Positions 36,542-45,124 of a stretch of DNA of 64,000 nucleotides are shown here, piece by piece. The position numbers and the translations under genes were made by a program. Below the pieces are notes generated by a model, which had not been told where the DNA came from, did no database searches, and saw only the letters and a program-made list of their open reading frames with translations. The stretch comes from VYFG01 sp965213885. Its GTDB lineage: Bacteria; Pseudomonadota; Gammaproteobacteria; Arenicellales; Poriferihabitantaceae. The DNA lies in the NCBI GenBank assembly GCA_965213885.1, contig OZ243919.1:2108001-2172000 (forward strand), read 5' to 3'. Within the stretch, counting starts at the first letter, position 1; the number at the start of each line of letters is the position of its first letter.

Positions 36542-37825
36542 TCAGGCCGACGGCGGTTCCACCGGCAACGCCCGCAGGTACTCCCCGAAGGATGGAATGG
36601 GGATTCTGTAATGATCGTGAATCTCCCGGGTCGGGGACAGCAGCCCGGCGTGCAGGGCTTGGGTCAGGAAATCCTCCATGGTCTCTCCTGTTTTCCCGCG
36701 CACCTCTTCTGTGAGTGTTTCAATCCCATCGTAGGTCAGTGTGCCGCCGTTCTTCTCGGCAGCCAAAGCCAATCCCTTGTAGACCCAGGATCGATCGGTG
36801 CCGGCGGCAAGCCGGCCGGCATAGTATTCCCTCTTGTATGCCTCCGCAGCAGCCATGGCCTCATCCAGATGGGCCGAATCAATGCGTCCCTCATGGGCCC
36901 GGAGAATGTCGCATGCCGCAACCGAAACGCTGTTGATATGCTGCGGCCACCCCTGGGACCGTTCGGCCAGTTCGTTCACCCACACTTCCCGATCTTCCTG
37001 TGTGCCTGTGAAACCATAGGCGCCCAGGATATCCCGGATGGCACAGGCTGAATCATCAAACGGCAGGGGATCCAGGGTCACCACCCGCCCCCTGGCGAAT
37101 CTGGAAAGTCCGCACTCGCGCAACACCTTCTGGGTGTCGCTCAGTCCAAAGAACGCCGCCACCAGGGGAATCCCCTGGGGGTCCCGGTGAAGACAGTCCA
37201 TCACACCCTTCGTGGAGCCGGAGGCCGGTATGTTCTGGGCTTCGTCCACACACACCACGATGTGAAACTTCTCCAGAAGCGGGACGGCATTCTGGAAAAT
37301 CCAACTGGCCGGAGCCCCGGCATCACTTCGTCCGCCTACCGACAGGCCGAGCGCTCCACCTCCGCGGTCCGACAGTTCACGGAACAGTTTCCTGGAGAGG
37401 TCAAGAAGATCATCCAGCATCCTGGCCACAGGCGCCCCGGAAGCCATTTCCCGGAGTCGTTCGCTTTCGGCACTGGCCGCATTGACCATGGTCCTGACGA
37501 CAGCTCCTGGTGATTCCAGGGATTCAGGATTCATGGCCACCGCCACCCAGGGGGCCTCGGGGGTCGAATGGCACCGCACCGCCTCCATGCATTCTTCCAT
37601 CAGTGCCGACTTCCCGGCGCCCGGGGCGCCCTGGAAGACCATCGTACCGCCGCCGACCATTCCATCGCTGAGGCTTGTGATCGCAGACCGGTACACCCCG
37701 TATTCCGCATCACGCCCCCGGAAGAACGCCTCCCGGCCCGCTTCGGAACGGTCCGTACGTCTCAACCATATCTCCAGCGGCAATGGATCGGCCGGCGGCG
37801 GCTTCGGAAAGGGTCTGTCGTTCAT
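36542..37825 (-). CDS. AAA ATPase with ORC/Cdc6-like layout, unknown role
   Basis: 427 residues from the ATG at 37825 (MNDRPFPKPPPADPLPLEIW). Walker A is VFQGAPGAGKSALME, Walker B HIVVCVDEAQNIPA, and there is a sensor-like region VAAFFGLSDTQKVLRECGLS. A helical lid (LAERSQGWPQHINSVSVAAC) and a C-terminal winged-helix-like part (LTYDGIETLTEEVRG, DHYRIPIPSFGEYL) follow. It looks intact. Such ATPases occur singly in accessory regions; I do not know a proven function. The frame continues upstream to 37960, but that section (NSVKSFLESDDRGLICTHAT) belongs to a broken helicase gene, not to this one. Confidence 0.7.
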   Translation of the reverse strand: MNDRPFPKPPPADPLPLEIWLRRTDRSEAGREAFFRGRDAEYGVYRSAITSLSDGMVGGGTMVFQGAPGAGKSALMEECMEAVRCHSTPEAPWVAVAMNPESLESPGAVVRTMVNAASAESERLREMASGAPVARMLDDLLDLSRKLFRELSDRGGGALGLSVGGRSDAGAPASWIFQNAVPLLEKFHIVVCVDEAQNIPASGSTKGVMDCLHRDPQGIPLVAAFFGLSDTQKVLRECGLSRFARGRVVTLDPLPFDDSACAIRDILGAYGFTGTQEDREVWVNELAERSQGWPQHINSVSVAACDILRAHEGRIDSAHLDEAMAAAEAYKREYYAGRLAAGTDRSWVYKGLALAAEKNGGTLTYDGIETLTEEVRGKTGETMEDFLTQALHAGLLSPTREIHDHYRIPIPSFGEYLRALPVEPPSA

Positions 37826-37879
37826 ACCGGCAATCTTACCCCAGCAGGGTTTATTCCTGCAGACCAGATTGGCAGCGGG

Positions 37880-38234
37880 AAGATGAAGGAGAGTGGCATG
37901 CGTGCAGATCAGTCCCCGGTCATCGCTTTCAAGAAAAGACTTCACAGAATTGATCTCCACCGTCGGTACCGGGGGCGTTGCAGAGGTTCCACGTCGGCAG
38001 AACCGCCCAGTCAGCCCAAAATCCGGATTGGCTCAATGGTTCAACATTGAAGCGGGCACCGATGGTCTGCTCGGGTACCGCGATGATCGCCTGGCGGATT
38101 CCCTGGTTGTGCAGCTTGTCAAATGCAATGAACATCAGCGCCCTGGTTTTACCCGAGGCGGGCGGGGCCTTGATCAGAAGATATTGCTCCCCCTGCTGGA
38201 ATACTTGCAGGGCAAATATCCGACACCCGATCAA
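37880..38234 (-). pseudogene. N-terminal fragment of a DEAD/DEAH-type helicase, frameshifted
   Basis: The frame from 38234 gives LQVFQQGEQYLLIKAPPASG, then KTRALMFIAFDKLHNQGIRQ (Walker A APPASGKT) and IIAVPEQTIGARF, GFWADWAVLPTWNLCNAPG, then drifts out of frame. The next part, NSVKSFLESDDRGLICTHAT, is found in the neighbouring frame near 37900-37950. This matches the start of large superfamily 2 helicases seen in restriction or defence loci. Nothing of the remaining protein follows, because the ATPase gene begins at 37825. Confidence 0.55.
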
Positions 38235-39239
38235 AACCCGGGCAAGAAATTTTCATCCCTTATGCCCAGAACGGAGCAGCCCGCCCGGGGACACCTGGCG
38301 CGGGATTCGATAAGGGCTTCTTCAGCATGGATTACGGACAGCATCGGGGCGGATTTTCTCGGGAATCGGGAGGCGCCCGGATCGACCCAATAAGCAGCGG
38401 TTTTCACCACGCGAATTGGAACGGTCTCCATGTCGGAGATTCTTCCTGTCGGAGATTCTTCCTTGTGGATTACACCAGCGTACTACACAATACCTGAACC
38501 GAATCTGGTGGAAGTCGAGTGCGCCTGGAAGTATCCCCATACCCGGAATTGTTTTGGACATCAGGCAGTAGGGTAGTACCGATTCAGGTAGTTGCAGGGA
38601 TCGTCGAACCGTTCACCAGCATCCCCGACAGCGATGTGAACATCAAGCTTGAAAGCACTGCCGAAGTTCCCACCGAATTGGACCGCAGCAAAGTCCGCAC
38701 CCTGGTGGAAAATGTCATCACGCCTGGGTTCATCGACAAGGAGGTAAAATAAATGGAACGCACCAATGCATCCAATCGTTGCCGGACCATCCGTATTGGA
38801 AACCGCAATGCATGGGCAGATCGTGTTCTTGAAATGAACCGTTCGATACCAATAGCAGTCTTGAAGACCGGAATGCATGGTGATCCAGGGCTTGCCTATT
38901 CCTCAGCGGGTCAACCCGACTTTCGTGCAGCGTTCCTCAATCTCGACTTTTGGCCTTGTCCTGCAGGGCAGGAAGCTGGACACGGACAATGCACCCATCT
39001 GGGTCAAAATCCAGTCTCCAGGTGGCCACCTTCGATACGCACGAGCTCGTGCACTACCAGCCACTCCTTGGGCTGTGTTCTGTTGGCCCCGGTCCGCTTC
39101 GCAATCCAAAACATGTCTACAACCGTATGATGCTGACAGTGCGGCTGAGACTGTTGGCATCATACGGATGTAGGCATGTACGCTTACGGGAAAAATATTG
39201 ATGTGACTATGCTTGACTAAGGGATTCAGAAAATAAACT
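38235..39239. other. Probably degraded accessory DNA; no intact gene recognised
   Basis: Contains short open frames of uncertain status. The most coding-like is 38519-38752 on the plus strand, 77 residues, with IPDSDVNIKLESTAEVPTEL and VENVITPGFIDKEV, immediately followed by an ATG at 38753. I do not recognise its family, and it may be the tail of a truncated gene. Frames after it are inconsistent with one protein. Composition is less GC-rich than the flanking core genes. Confidence 0.4.
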
Positions 39240-40196
39240 GTGAATGATTCTGGAAAGAACGGATGGCACATGGGAGTGGACGTGGGCGGCACCAAGATCG
39301 AGTGCGCGGTCATCACGCCCGGGAACTATCCCGAAACTATCGTCAGGCGGCGTATTCCCACGGAGGGCAGCGGCGGATACATGCATGTGCTCCAACGCAT
39401 CGCCGGCCTGGTCGGGGCAGTCGGTGAAGAGGTCGGCCTGCAGCCGGATGTCCTTGGGGTCGGCACCCCAGGCACCTTGGACCCCGATACCGGACTGCTT
39501 CGGGGGTGCAACTCCCAACACCTGCTGCACCGGCCGTTCAAGGCGGACCTGGAAGCCCTGATCGGAATCCCGGTCGTGGTGGAGAACGATGCCAACTGCC
39601 TGGCCCTGGCGGAAACGCGAATGGGCGCGGTGCCCGATCTTCCGGGGCCGAAGGACGTGGTGTTCGGCGTCATCATGGGCACCGGAGTGGGTGGTGGTCT
39701 GGTTGTGAACGGAAATCTTGTTCTCGGCGCCAACCACATCACCGGTGAGTGGGGGCACAATCACTTGGACGACGCCGGAGGTCAATGCTGGTGCGGACGG
39801 ACTGGATGCGTGGAAACCCTGCTCTCGGGACCGGCCCTCGAAAACCACTTTAGGGATCACACGGGATTCCGGCTCCCCCTGGCGGAGATTGCCGACAGGG
39901 CCAAGGCGGGAGATGCCATGGCCCGGCAGACCACAGACCGGCTGCTCTCCTTTTTCGGCCGGGGAATCGCCGGCATCATCAATTCCATCGACCCGGACAT
40001 CATCGTCATCGGGGGAGGCGTCGGGAACATCGACCTTCTGTACATGCATGGCCTGGAGCAGGCGGCAAGGTGGGTCTTCAGCCCCACCCTGAAAACCAGG
40101 CTGGTCAGGCCGGCACTGGGGGACAGCGCCGGGGTATTCGGGGCGGCCCTCCTGGCCGCCGCATCCCAGGGCGGGGGCCGGGATCAGTACCGGTAG
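39240..40196 (+). CDS. ROK family sugar kinase
   Basis: A 318-residue cytosolic kinase of the ROK family (glucokinase/fructokinase type). The phosphate-binding GVDVGGTKIECAVI is followed by VGVGTPGTLDPDTG, VVENDANCLALAE with the catalytic aspartate, and VIMGTGVGGGLVVNG. The zinc site is spread over GEWGHNHLDD and CWCGRTGCVETLLSGPAL. An IVIGGGVGNIDLLY stretch is in the C-terminal lobe. The start is a GTG at 39240 (or the in-frame ATG at 39270, MGVDVGGTK). The preferred sugar cannot be read from the sequence. Its 3' end overlaps that of ahcY, on the opposite strand, by 13 bp. Confidence 0.88.
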   Translation: MNDSGKNGWHMGVDVGGTKIECAVITPGNYPETIVRRRIPTEGSGGYMHVLQRIAGLVGAVGEEVGLQPDVLGVGTPGTLDPDTGLLRGCNSQHLLHRPFKADLEALIGIPVVVENDANCLALAETRMGAVPDLPGPKDVVFGVIMGTGVGGGLVVNGNLVLGANHITGEWGHNHLDDAGGQCWCGRTGCVETLLSGPALENHFRDHTGFRLPLAEIADRAKAGDAMARQTTDRLLSFFGRGIAGIINSIDPDIIVIGGGVGNIDLLYMHGLEQAARWVFSPTLKTRLVRPALGDSAGVFGAALLAAASQGGGRDQYR

Positions 40197-41602
40197 TGAT
40201 CCGGCTTGTAGGGCCCGTCCACGGAAACGCCGATGTAATCCGCCTGCTCCTGGGACATCCTGGTCAGCTTGGCGCCGATCTTGTCGAGGTGGAGGCGGGC
40301 CACTTCCTCGTCCAGGTGCTTCGGCAACACATGCACCCGGTTGTCGTATTTTTCGCCGTCGCTCCACAACTCGATCTGGGCGAGAACCTGGTTGGTGAAG
40401 CTGTTGGACATCACGAAACTCGGATGACCGGTGGCGCAGCCGAGGTTCACCAGGCGGCCCTCGGCCAGCAGGGTGATCCGATTGCCGCTCGGCAGGACGA
40501 TCTGGTCCACCTGGGGCTTCACATTCTCCCACGCGTACTGCTTCAGTGAGGCGATGTCAATCTCGTTGTCGAAATGGCCGATGTTGCAGACGATGGCCTG
40601 GTCCTTCATCCGGACCAGTTGATCGTGGGCGATGACGTTGAAGTTGCCGGTGGCGGTGACGAAGATATCCACGTCACCGACGACATCGTCGAGGTCCACG
40701 ACCCGGAAACCCTCCATCGCCGCCTGCAGGGCGCAGATGGGATCGATCTCGGTGATCCAGACGGTGGAGCCAAGACCGCGCAGCGACTGGGCGCAACCCT
40801 TGCCGACGTCGCCGTAACCCAGCACCAGCGAAATCTTTCCGGCCACCATCACGTCGGTGGCACGCTTGATGCCGTCCACCAGGGATTCCCGACAGCCGTA
40901 GAAATTGTCGAACTTGGACTTGGTGACCGAGTCGTTCACGTTGATGGCCGGAAACGGCAGGGTACCGGCCTTTTCCATCTGGTAGAGACGCTTCACGCCG
41001 GTGGTGGTCTCTTCGGTGACGCCCTGGATATTGGCGAGGCGGGAACTGTACCAGTCGGGACTGGTTTTCAGCCTGGCCCGGATGGCGTCGAAGAGAACCA
41101 CCTCCTCCTCGCTGCCCGGGTTGTCAAGCACGGAGATGTCCTGCTCCGCCCTGGCGCCCAGCACCAGCAGCAAGGTGGCGTCGCCGCCATCGTCCAGGAT
41201 CATGTTGGGACCGCCGCCGTCATGCCATTCCATGATGCGGTGCGAGTAATCCCAGTATTCCTCCAGGCTTTCCCCCTTGTAGGCAAACACCGGGATGCCG
41301 GCATCGGCGATGGCCGCCGCGGCATGATCCTGGGTGGAAAAGATGTTGCATGAGGCCCAGCGCACCTCCGCTCCGAGGGCCACCAGCGACTCGATGAGCA
41401 CCGCTGTCTGGATGGTCATGTGAATGGAGCCGGCAATCCGCGCTCCCTTGAGTGGCCGGTCCTCGGTGTACTTCTCGCGGGTGGCCACCAGGCCGGGCAT
41501 TTCGGACTCGGCGATGCTGATCTCCTTGCGGCCGAAGTCTGCCTGGCCGATGTCAGCGACAGCATAGTCCGGACTGATCTTCTCTGCTGCTTGGATGGAC
41601 AT
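40184..41602 (-). CDS. ahcY: Adenosylhomocysteinase
   Basis: Hydrolyses S-adenosylhomocysteine, the inhibitor left over from methylation, to adenosine and homocysteine. 471 residues from the ATG at 41602 (AGGAAA upstream). Signatures: GARIAGSIHMTIQTAVLIE, NIFSTQDHAAAAIADAGI, NVNDSVTKSKFDN, LGYGDVGKGCAQSLRGLG (NAD site) and CNIGHFDNEIDI. It ends KPDHYRY as usual for the family. It lies 78 bp after metK in the same direction, so the two probably form one operon of the activated methyl cycle. I saw no SAH riboswitch in the short gap. Confidence 0.97.
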   Translation of the reverse strand: MSIQAAEKISPDYAVADIGQADFGRKEISIAESEMPGLVATREKYTEDRPLKGARIAGSIHMTIQTAVLIESLVALGAEVRWASCNIFSTQDHAAAAIADAGIPVFAYKGESLEEYWDYSHRIMEWHDGGGPNMILDDGGDATLLLVLGARAEQDISVLDNPGSEEEVVLFDAIRARLKTSPDWYSSRLANIQGVTEETTTGVKRLYQMEKAGTLPFPAINVNDSVTKSKFDNFYGCRESLVDGIKRATDVMVAGKISLVLGYGDVGKGCAQSLRGLGSTVWITEIDPICALQAAMEGFRVVDLDDVVGDVDIFVTATGNFNVIAHDQLVRMKDQAIVCNIGHFDNEIDIASLKQYAWENVKPQVDQIVLPSGNRITLLAEGRLVNLGCATGHPSFVMSNSFTNQVLAQIELWSDGEKYDNRVHVLPKHLDEEVARLHLDKIGAKLTRMSQEQADYIGVSVDGPYKPDHYRY

Positions 41603-41680
41603 GTGTGATTTCCTGATTTTGGTTGCCTGTAGACTGGTCACCCGCGGTCGCCATTCACGCGGGCCGTTAAAGAGTGCCCC

Positions 41681-42847
41681 TCAGATCCCCGCATCCTCAC
41701 GGAGTGCTGCGGCCCGGTCGGTACGCTCCCAGGTGAAGTGGTCCCCGGTACGGCCGAAGTGACCGTAGGCGGCTGTTTCACGGTAGATCGGCCGGAGCAG
41801 GTCCAGCATCTCCACAATGGCCTTCGGCCGAAGGTCGAAGTGTCGGTTCACCAGTTCTGCGATCCGGTCGTCGTCGATCCTGCCGGTACCGAAGGTATCC
41901 ACCATGACCGACACCGGCCTGGCAACGCCGATGGCATAGGCCACCTGGACCTCGCACCTGTCTGCCAGGCCCGCCGCCACCAGGTTCTTGGCCACGTAGC
42001 GCGTGGCGTAGGCCGCGGAACGATCCACCTTGGAAGGATCCTTGCCGGAGAAGGCGCCGCCGCCGTGATGTGCGGTGCCGCCGTAGGTGTCGACGATGAT
42101 CTTGCGTCCGGTCAGGCCGCAGTCCCCCACGGGGCCGCCGATCACGAAACGCCCGGTCGGATTCACCAGGAACCGGGTATCCGGAGACACCATGTCCGCC
42201 GGCAGTACCGGCTTGACGATTTCCTCAATGACGGCCTCGCTGATTTCATCATGCGTGATGCCGTCTTCGTGCTGCGTGGAGAGCACCACGGTATCGACGA
42301 AGCTGGGACTGCCGTCCACGTACCGCACGGTGACCTGGCTTTTGGCATCGGGCCGCAGCCAGGGCAGGGCGCCGGACCTGCGCACCTCCGACTGCCTCTT
42401 CACCAGCAAGTGGGCGTAGGTGATGGGAAACGGCATCAGCACATCCGTCTCGTTACAGGCATACCCAAACATCAGGCCCTGGTCGCCGGCCCCCTGATCG
42501 TGATCCTGGCCCTCCCCCTCGTTGACGCCTTGGGCAATATCGCTGGACTGCTTGTCCAGGGAGACGATTACCGCGCAGCTTGACGCATCGAAACCCATCG
42601 CCGAAGAGTTGTAGCCGATGTCCCTGATCGTACTGCGGACCACCTCCGGATAGTCCACCTGTGCGCTGCTGGTGATCTCGCCGGATACCACCACCATTCC
42701 GGTGTTGACCAGGGTTTCGCACGCCACCCTGGAATGGGGGTCTCCCGCAAGCATGGCATCGAGAATCGAATCCGACACCTGGTCCGCGACCTTGTCGGGA
42801 TGGCCCTCTGAAACGGACTCGGATGTGAACAGATAGGATTTGGACAT
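41681..42847 (-). CDS. metK: S-adenosylmethionine synthetase
   Basis: 388 residues; makes SAM from methionine and ATP. The family blocks are LFTSESVSEGHPDKVADQVS, GDQGLMFGYACNET with the methionine-binding loop, and GGAFSGKDPSKVDRSAAYA with the P-loop-like GGGAFSGKD. First gene of the metK-ahcY unit. It is preceded by an AT-rich island with an inverted repeat at 42917-42940. Products supply QueA, Cfa and LipA encoded in this same window. Confidence 0.98.
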   Translation of the reverse strand: MSKSYLFTSESVSEGHPDKVADQVSDSILDAMLAGDPHSRVACETLVNTGMVVVSGEITSSAQVDYPEVVRSTIRDIGYNSSAMGFDASSCAVIVSLDKQSSDIAQGVNEGEGQDHDQGAGDQGLMFGYACNETDVLMPFPITYAHLLVKRQSEVRRSGALPWLRPDAKSQVTVRYVDGSPSFVDTVVLSTQHEDGITHDEISEAVIEEIVKPVLPADMVSPDTRFLVNPTGRFVIGGPVGDCGLTGRKIIVDTYGGTAHHGGGAFSGKDPSKVDRSAAYATRYVAKNLVAAGLADRCEVQVAYAIGVARPVSVMVDTFGTGRIDDDRIAELVNRHFDLRPKAIVEMLDLLRPIYRETAAYGHFGRTGDHFTWERTDRAAALREDAGI

Positions 42848-42916
42848 GAGTTACTTTCCTCGAACAAGACAATACCCGCGCAAGCGGGCAGTCATGGTGG
42901 CACTCGATTGATTATT

Positions 42917-42940
42917 TAATATAAATGAATCTTTATATTA
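42917..42940. promoter_or_regulatory. AT-rich inverted repeat upstream of metK-ahcY, possible operator
   Basis: TAATATAAA, TGAATC, TTTATATTA: a perfect 9-bp inverted repeat with a 6-nt spacer. It sits in a roughly 50-bp AT-only-looking island (about 42908-42960) within otherwise GC-rich DNA, 70 bp upstream of metK and about 175 bp upstream of argB. Its place fits an operator for a SAM- or SAH-responsive repressor of the ArsR type known to control these genes in other proteobacteria; that link is inference. Confidence 0.6.
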
Positions 42941-43114
42941 ATTATTAATCATATCACAATCGATTCGGGCGAGAAACCATCCCGCGGCGTGCAGACAGCC
43001 GGAAATTGACCCAATCTACCGGATATCCGGGGTGCAGGCCGGCCGCTTCAGGTTTAGAATACGCGCCCGTGTATTGCCGCTGGCGCGATCCGCGCCTTCA
43101 GTCAGACTACTTCC

Positions 43115-44008
43115 ATGAAACCGGAGATCAACGACGCTCAGAATACCGCCCGGATACTTGCCGAGGCCCTGCCCTACATCCGCAAGTTCCAGGGCAAGAC
43201 CGTCGTGATCAAGTATGGTGGCAATGCCATGAAGGATGACCGCCTCAAGGCCGGGTTCGCCCGGGACGTCATCCTGATGAAGACGGTGGGCGTCAACCCC
43301 GTGGTGGTGCATGGCGGCGGGCCGCAGATCAGCGACTTCATGAAAAGGCTCGGCAAGGAATCCAGGTTCATCGACGGCATGCGCGTGACCGACAGCGAGA
43401 CCATGGACATTGTCGAAATGGTCCTTGGCGGACTGGTCAACAAGGAGATCGTCAACCTGATCAACTCCCTCGGGGGGCACGCGGTGGGCCTGACCGGCAA
43501 GGACGGCGACCTGATCAGGGCACGAAAACTGCATGTCACCCGGGATGATCCGATCCTGGAAAAATCGGAAATCATCGACTACGGCCATGTCGGTGAGGTG
43601 GAGTCCATCGACCCGCACATCGTGCAGTTGCTGGATACCGAAGCGTTCATACCCGTGATTGCACCCATTGGAGTCGGCAGGGACGGGCAGACCTACAACA
43701 TCAACGCTGACCTCGTGGCCGGCGGCCTGGCCACCACGATGAAGGCGGAAAAGCTGATCCTTCTGACCAACACCGCCGGGGTGCTCGATCGGGAAGGCCG
43801 TCTGATCGAGACGGTCAAGGCCAACAGTGTGAAGGCGCTGTACGAGGACGGCACCATCAGCGGCGGGATGATCCCCAAGGTGGACTGCGCCCTGGACGCC
43901 GTGCTGGCCGGTGTGCGCACCTCCAGCATCATTGACGGACGCATGCCCCATGCGCTGCTGCTCGAGCTGTTCACGGACTCCGGGATCGGCACCCAGATTC
44001 AGGCGTGA
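43115..44008 (+). CDS. argB: Acetylglutamate kinase
   Basis: A 297-residue amino-acid kinase that phosphorylates N-acetylglutamate, the second step of arginine synthesis. Motifs: VVIKYGGNAMKDDRLKAGFA, VVVHGGGPQISDFMKRLG, DGMRVTDSETMDIVEMVL, YNINADLVAGGLA and LLTNTAGVLD. The N-terminal helix (ARILAEALPYIRKFQGK) is the kind found in arginine-sensitive hexameric enzymes, so feedback inhibition is likely. The next gene overlaps it by 4 bp (GTGA). Confidence 0.97.
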   Translation: MKPEINDAQNTARILAEALPYIRKFQGKTVVIKYGGNAMKDDRLKAGFARDVILMKTVGVNPVVVHGGGPQISDFMKRLGKESRFIDGMRVTDSETMDIVEMVLGGLVNKEIVNLINSLGGHAVGLTGKDGDLIRARKLHVTRDDPILEKSEIIDYGHVGEVESIDPHIVQLLDTEAFIPVIAPIGVGRDGQTYNINADLVAGGLATTMKAEKLILLTNTAGVLDREGRLIETVKANSVKALYEDGTISGGMIPKVDCALDAVLAGVRTSSIIDGRMPHALLLELFTDSGIGTQIQA

Positions 44009-45033
44009 GCACGGTTGCACAGACCCCGGGTGACCCTGAGGGAAGATTGCCGGATCTCCAGACCATCAACCACGAAGACGGTGCGGTCCTGCATTACACC
44101 GCCATGCGGCTGAAGCGTTTCGGAGACCTGCGCCAGGACCCGGAATGGCTCCAGGTCCAGCTCGCCTCGGACCACTCCCTGGTCCTGCCGCTATGGGCGG
44201 ACAAGAACCTGTTCCGGACACTCGGACAGCCCCCGGCACCGGCATTGCTGCAACGGCCCGACGCTGCGCAGTTTCTGGCCAACGCGGTGGAGGTGATCTA
44301 TCTCGGACATGAAGGCGAGCGCGCGGTGTTTGCCGCGGATCTCGCCGAGCTGGACAGGCGTCATGTTCAGGGCCTGATCGAACAATCAGCTCCGGGCTAC
44401 CGGTTTATCGATCTGCGCCGTGTCAGCGCCCTGGTAACCCCGGAGCAGGGATCCCTCCTGGCCTATGCGCGGGTGCTCGCGGCATGGCACCGCAACCACG
44501 GTTTCTGTGCCCGCTGCGGCCATCGCACCCGCTCCCGGAGAGGTGGACACATGCGTCACTGTGGACAGTGCGGGCGCGAGCATTTCCCGCGTATCGACCC
44601 GGCCGTCATCATGCTGGTGGAACAGCCGGACCCGGGGGACGGGCAACCGCGCTGCCTGCTGGGGCGCCACACCCGGCTTCCAGGCCGTGTATACTCCACC
44701 CTCGCCGGATATGTCGACCCAGGCGAGACCCTGGAACAGGCCGTGGCAAGGGAGGTATGGGAAGAAGCCCGGATCCGGGTTACCGACGTCCGTTATGTCG
44801 CGTCCCAGCCGTGGCCCTTCGCCGGATCCCTCATGCTCGGCTTCAAGGCAGTGAGTACGGACGCCGAACCGGACATCACCCAGGATGAGCTGGAGGATGC
44901 GCGCTGGTTCACCGCGGCGGAGCTGCGGGATTTTGGTGAGTTCGAGGATGGCCGCGACGCCGAATTCGAGCTTCCCCGGCGGGATTCCATCGCCAGACTC
45001 CTGATCGAGCAATGGATGGCGGACTGCGGATGA
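44005..45033 (+). CDS. nudC: NADH pyrophosphatase / NAD-capped RNA decapping hydrolase
   Basis: A 342-residue Nudix enzyme that splits NAD(H) and removes NAD caps from RNA. It has the zinc site FCARCGHRT and HCGQCGRE, then HFPRIDPAVIML. The Nudix box begins at GYVDPGETLEQ and carries the catalytic REVWEEARI, and is followed by the NudC-specific SQPWPFAGSLMLGF. The GTG start overlaps the TGA of argB. The N-terminal 130 residues are the variable NudC domain. This is longer than the E. coli protein but normal for other proteobacterial members. Confidence 0.94.
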   Translation: MSTVAQTPGDPEGRLPDLQTINHEDGAVLHYTAMRLKRFGDLRQDPEWLQVQLASDHSLVLPLWADKNLFRTLGQPPAPALLQRPDAAQFLANAVEVIYLGHEGERAVFAADLAELDRRHVQGLIEQSAPGYRFIDLRRVSALVTPEQGSLLAYARVLAAWHRNHGFCARCGHRTRSRRGGHMRHCGQCGREHFPRIDPAVIMLVEQPDPGDGQPRCLLGRHTRLPGRVYSTLAGYVDPGETLEQAVAREVWEEARIRVTDVRYVASQPWPFAGSLMLGFKAVSTDAEPDITQDELEDARWFTAAELRDFGEFEDGRDAEFELPRRDSIARLLIEQWMADCG

Positions 45034-45124
45034 CCCGTAGAATGCCGGGGCCTCGCCCGGTCGATTGCATTTCCTGCATGAGAAACCATTTTATTCAGTC
45101 AATATTCCAGCAACCACTCATCCC

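Noticed and set aside
41603..41680. Possible SAH riboswitch before ahcY.
   Set aside because: The gap to metK is only 78 bp and lacks the conserved SAH riboswitch stems.
45065..45124. Twenty-codon N-terminal extension of fpr.
   Set aside because: No similarity to the family; the ATG at 45125 gives the usual N-terminus.
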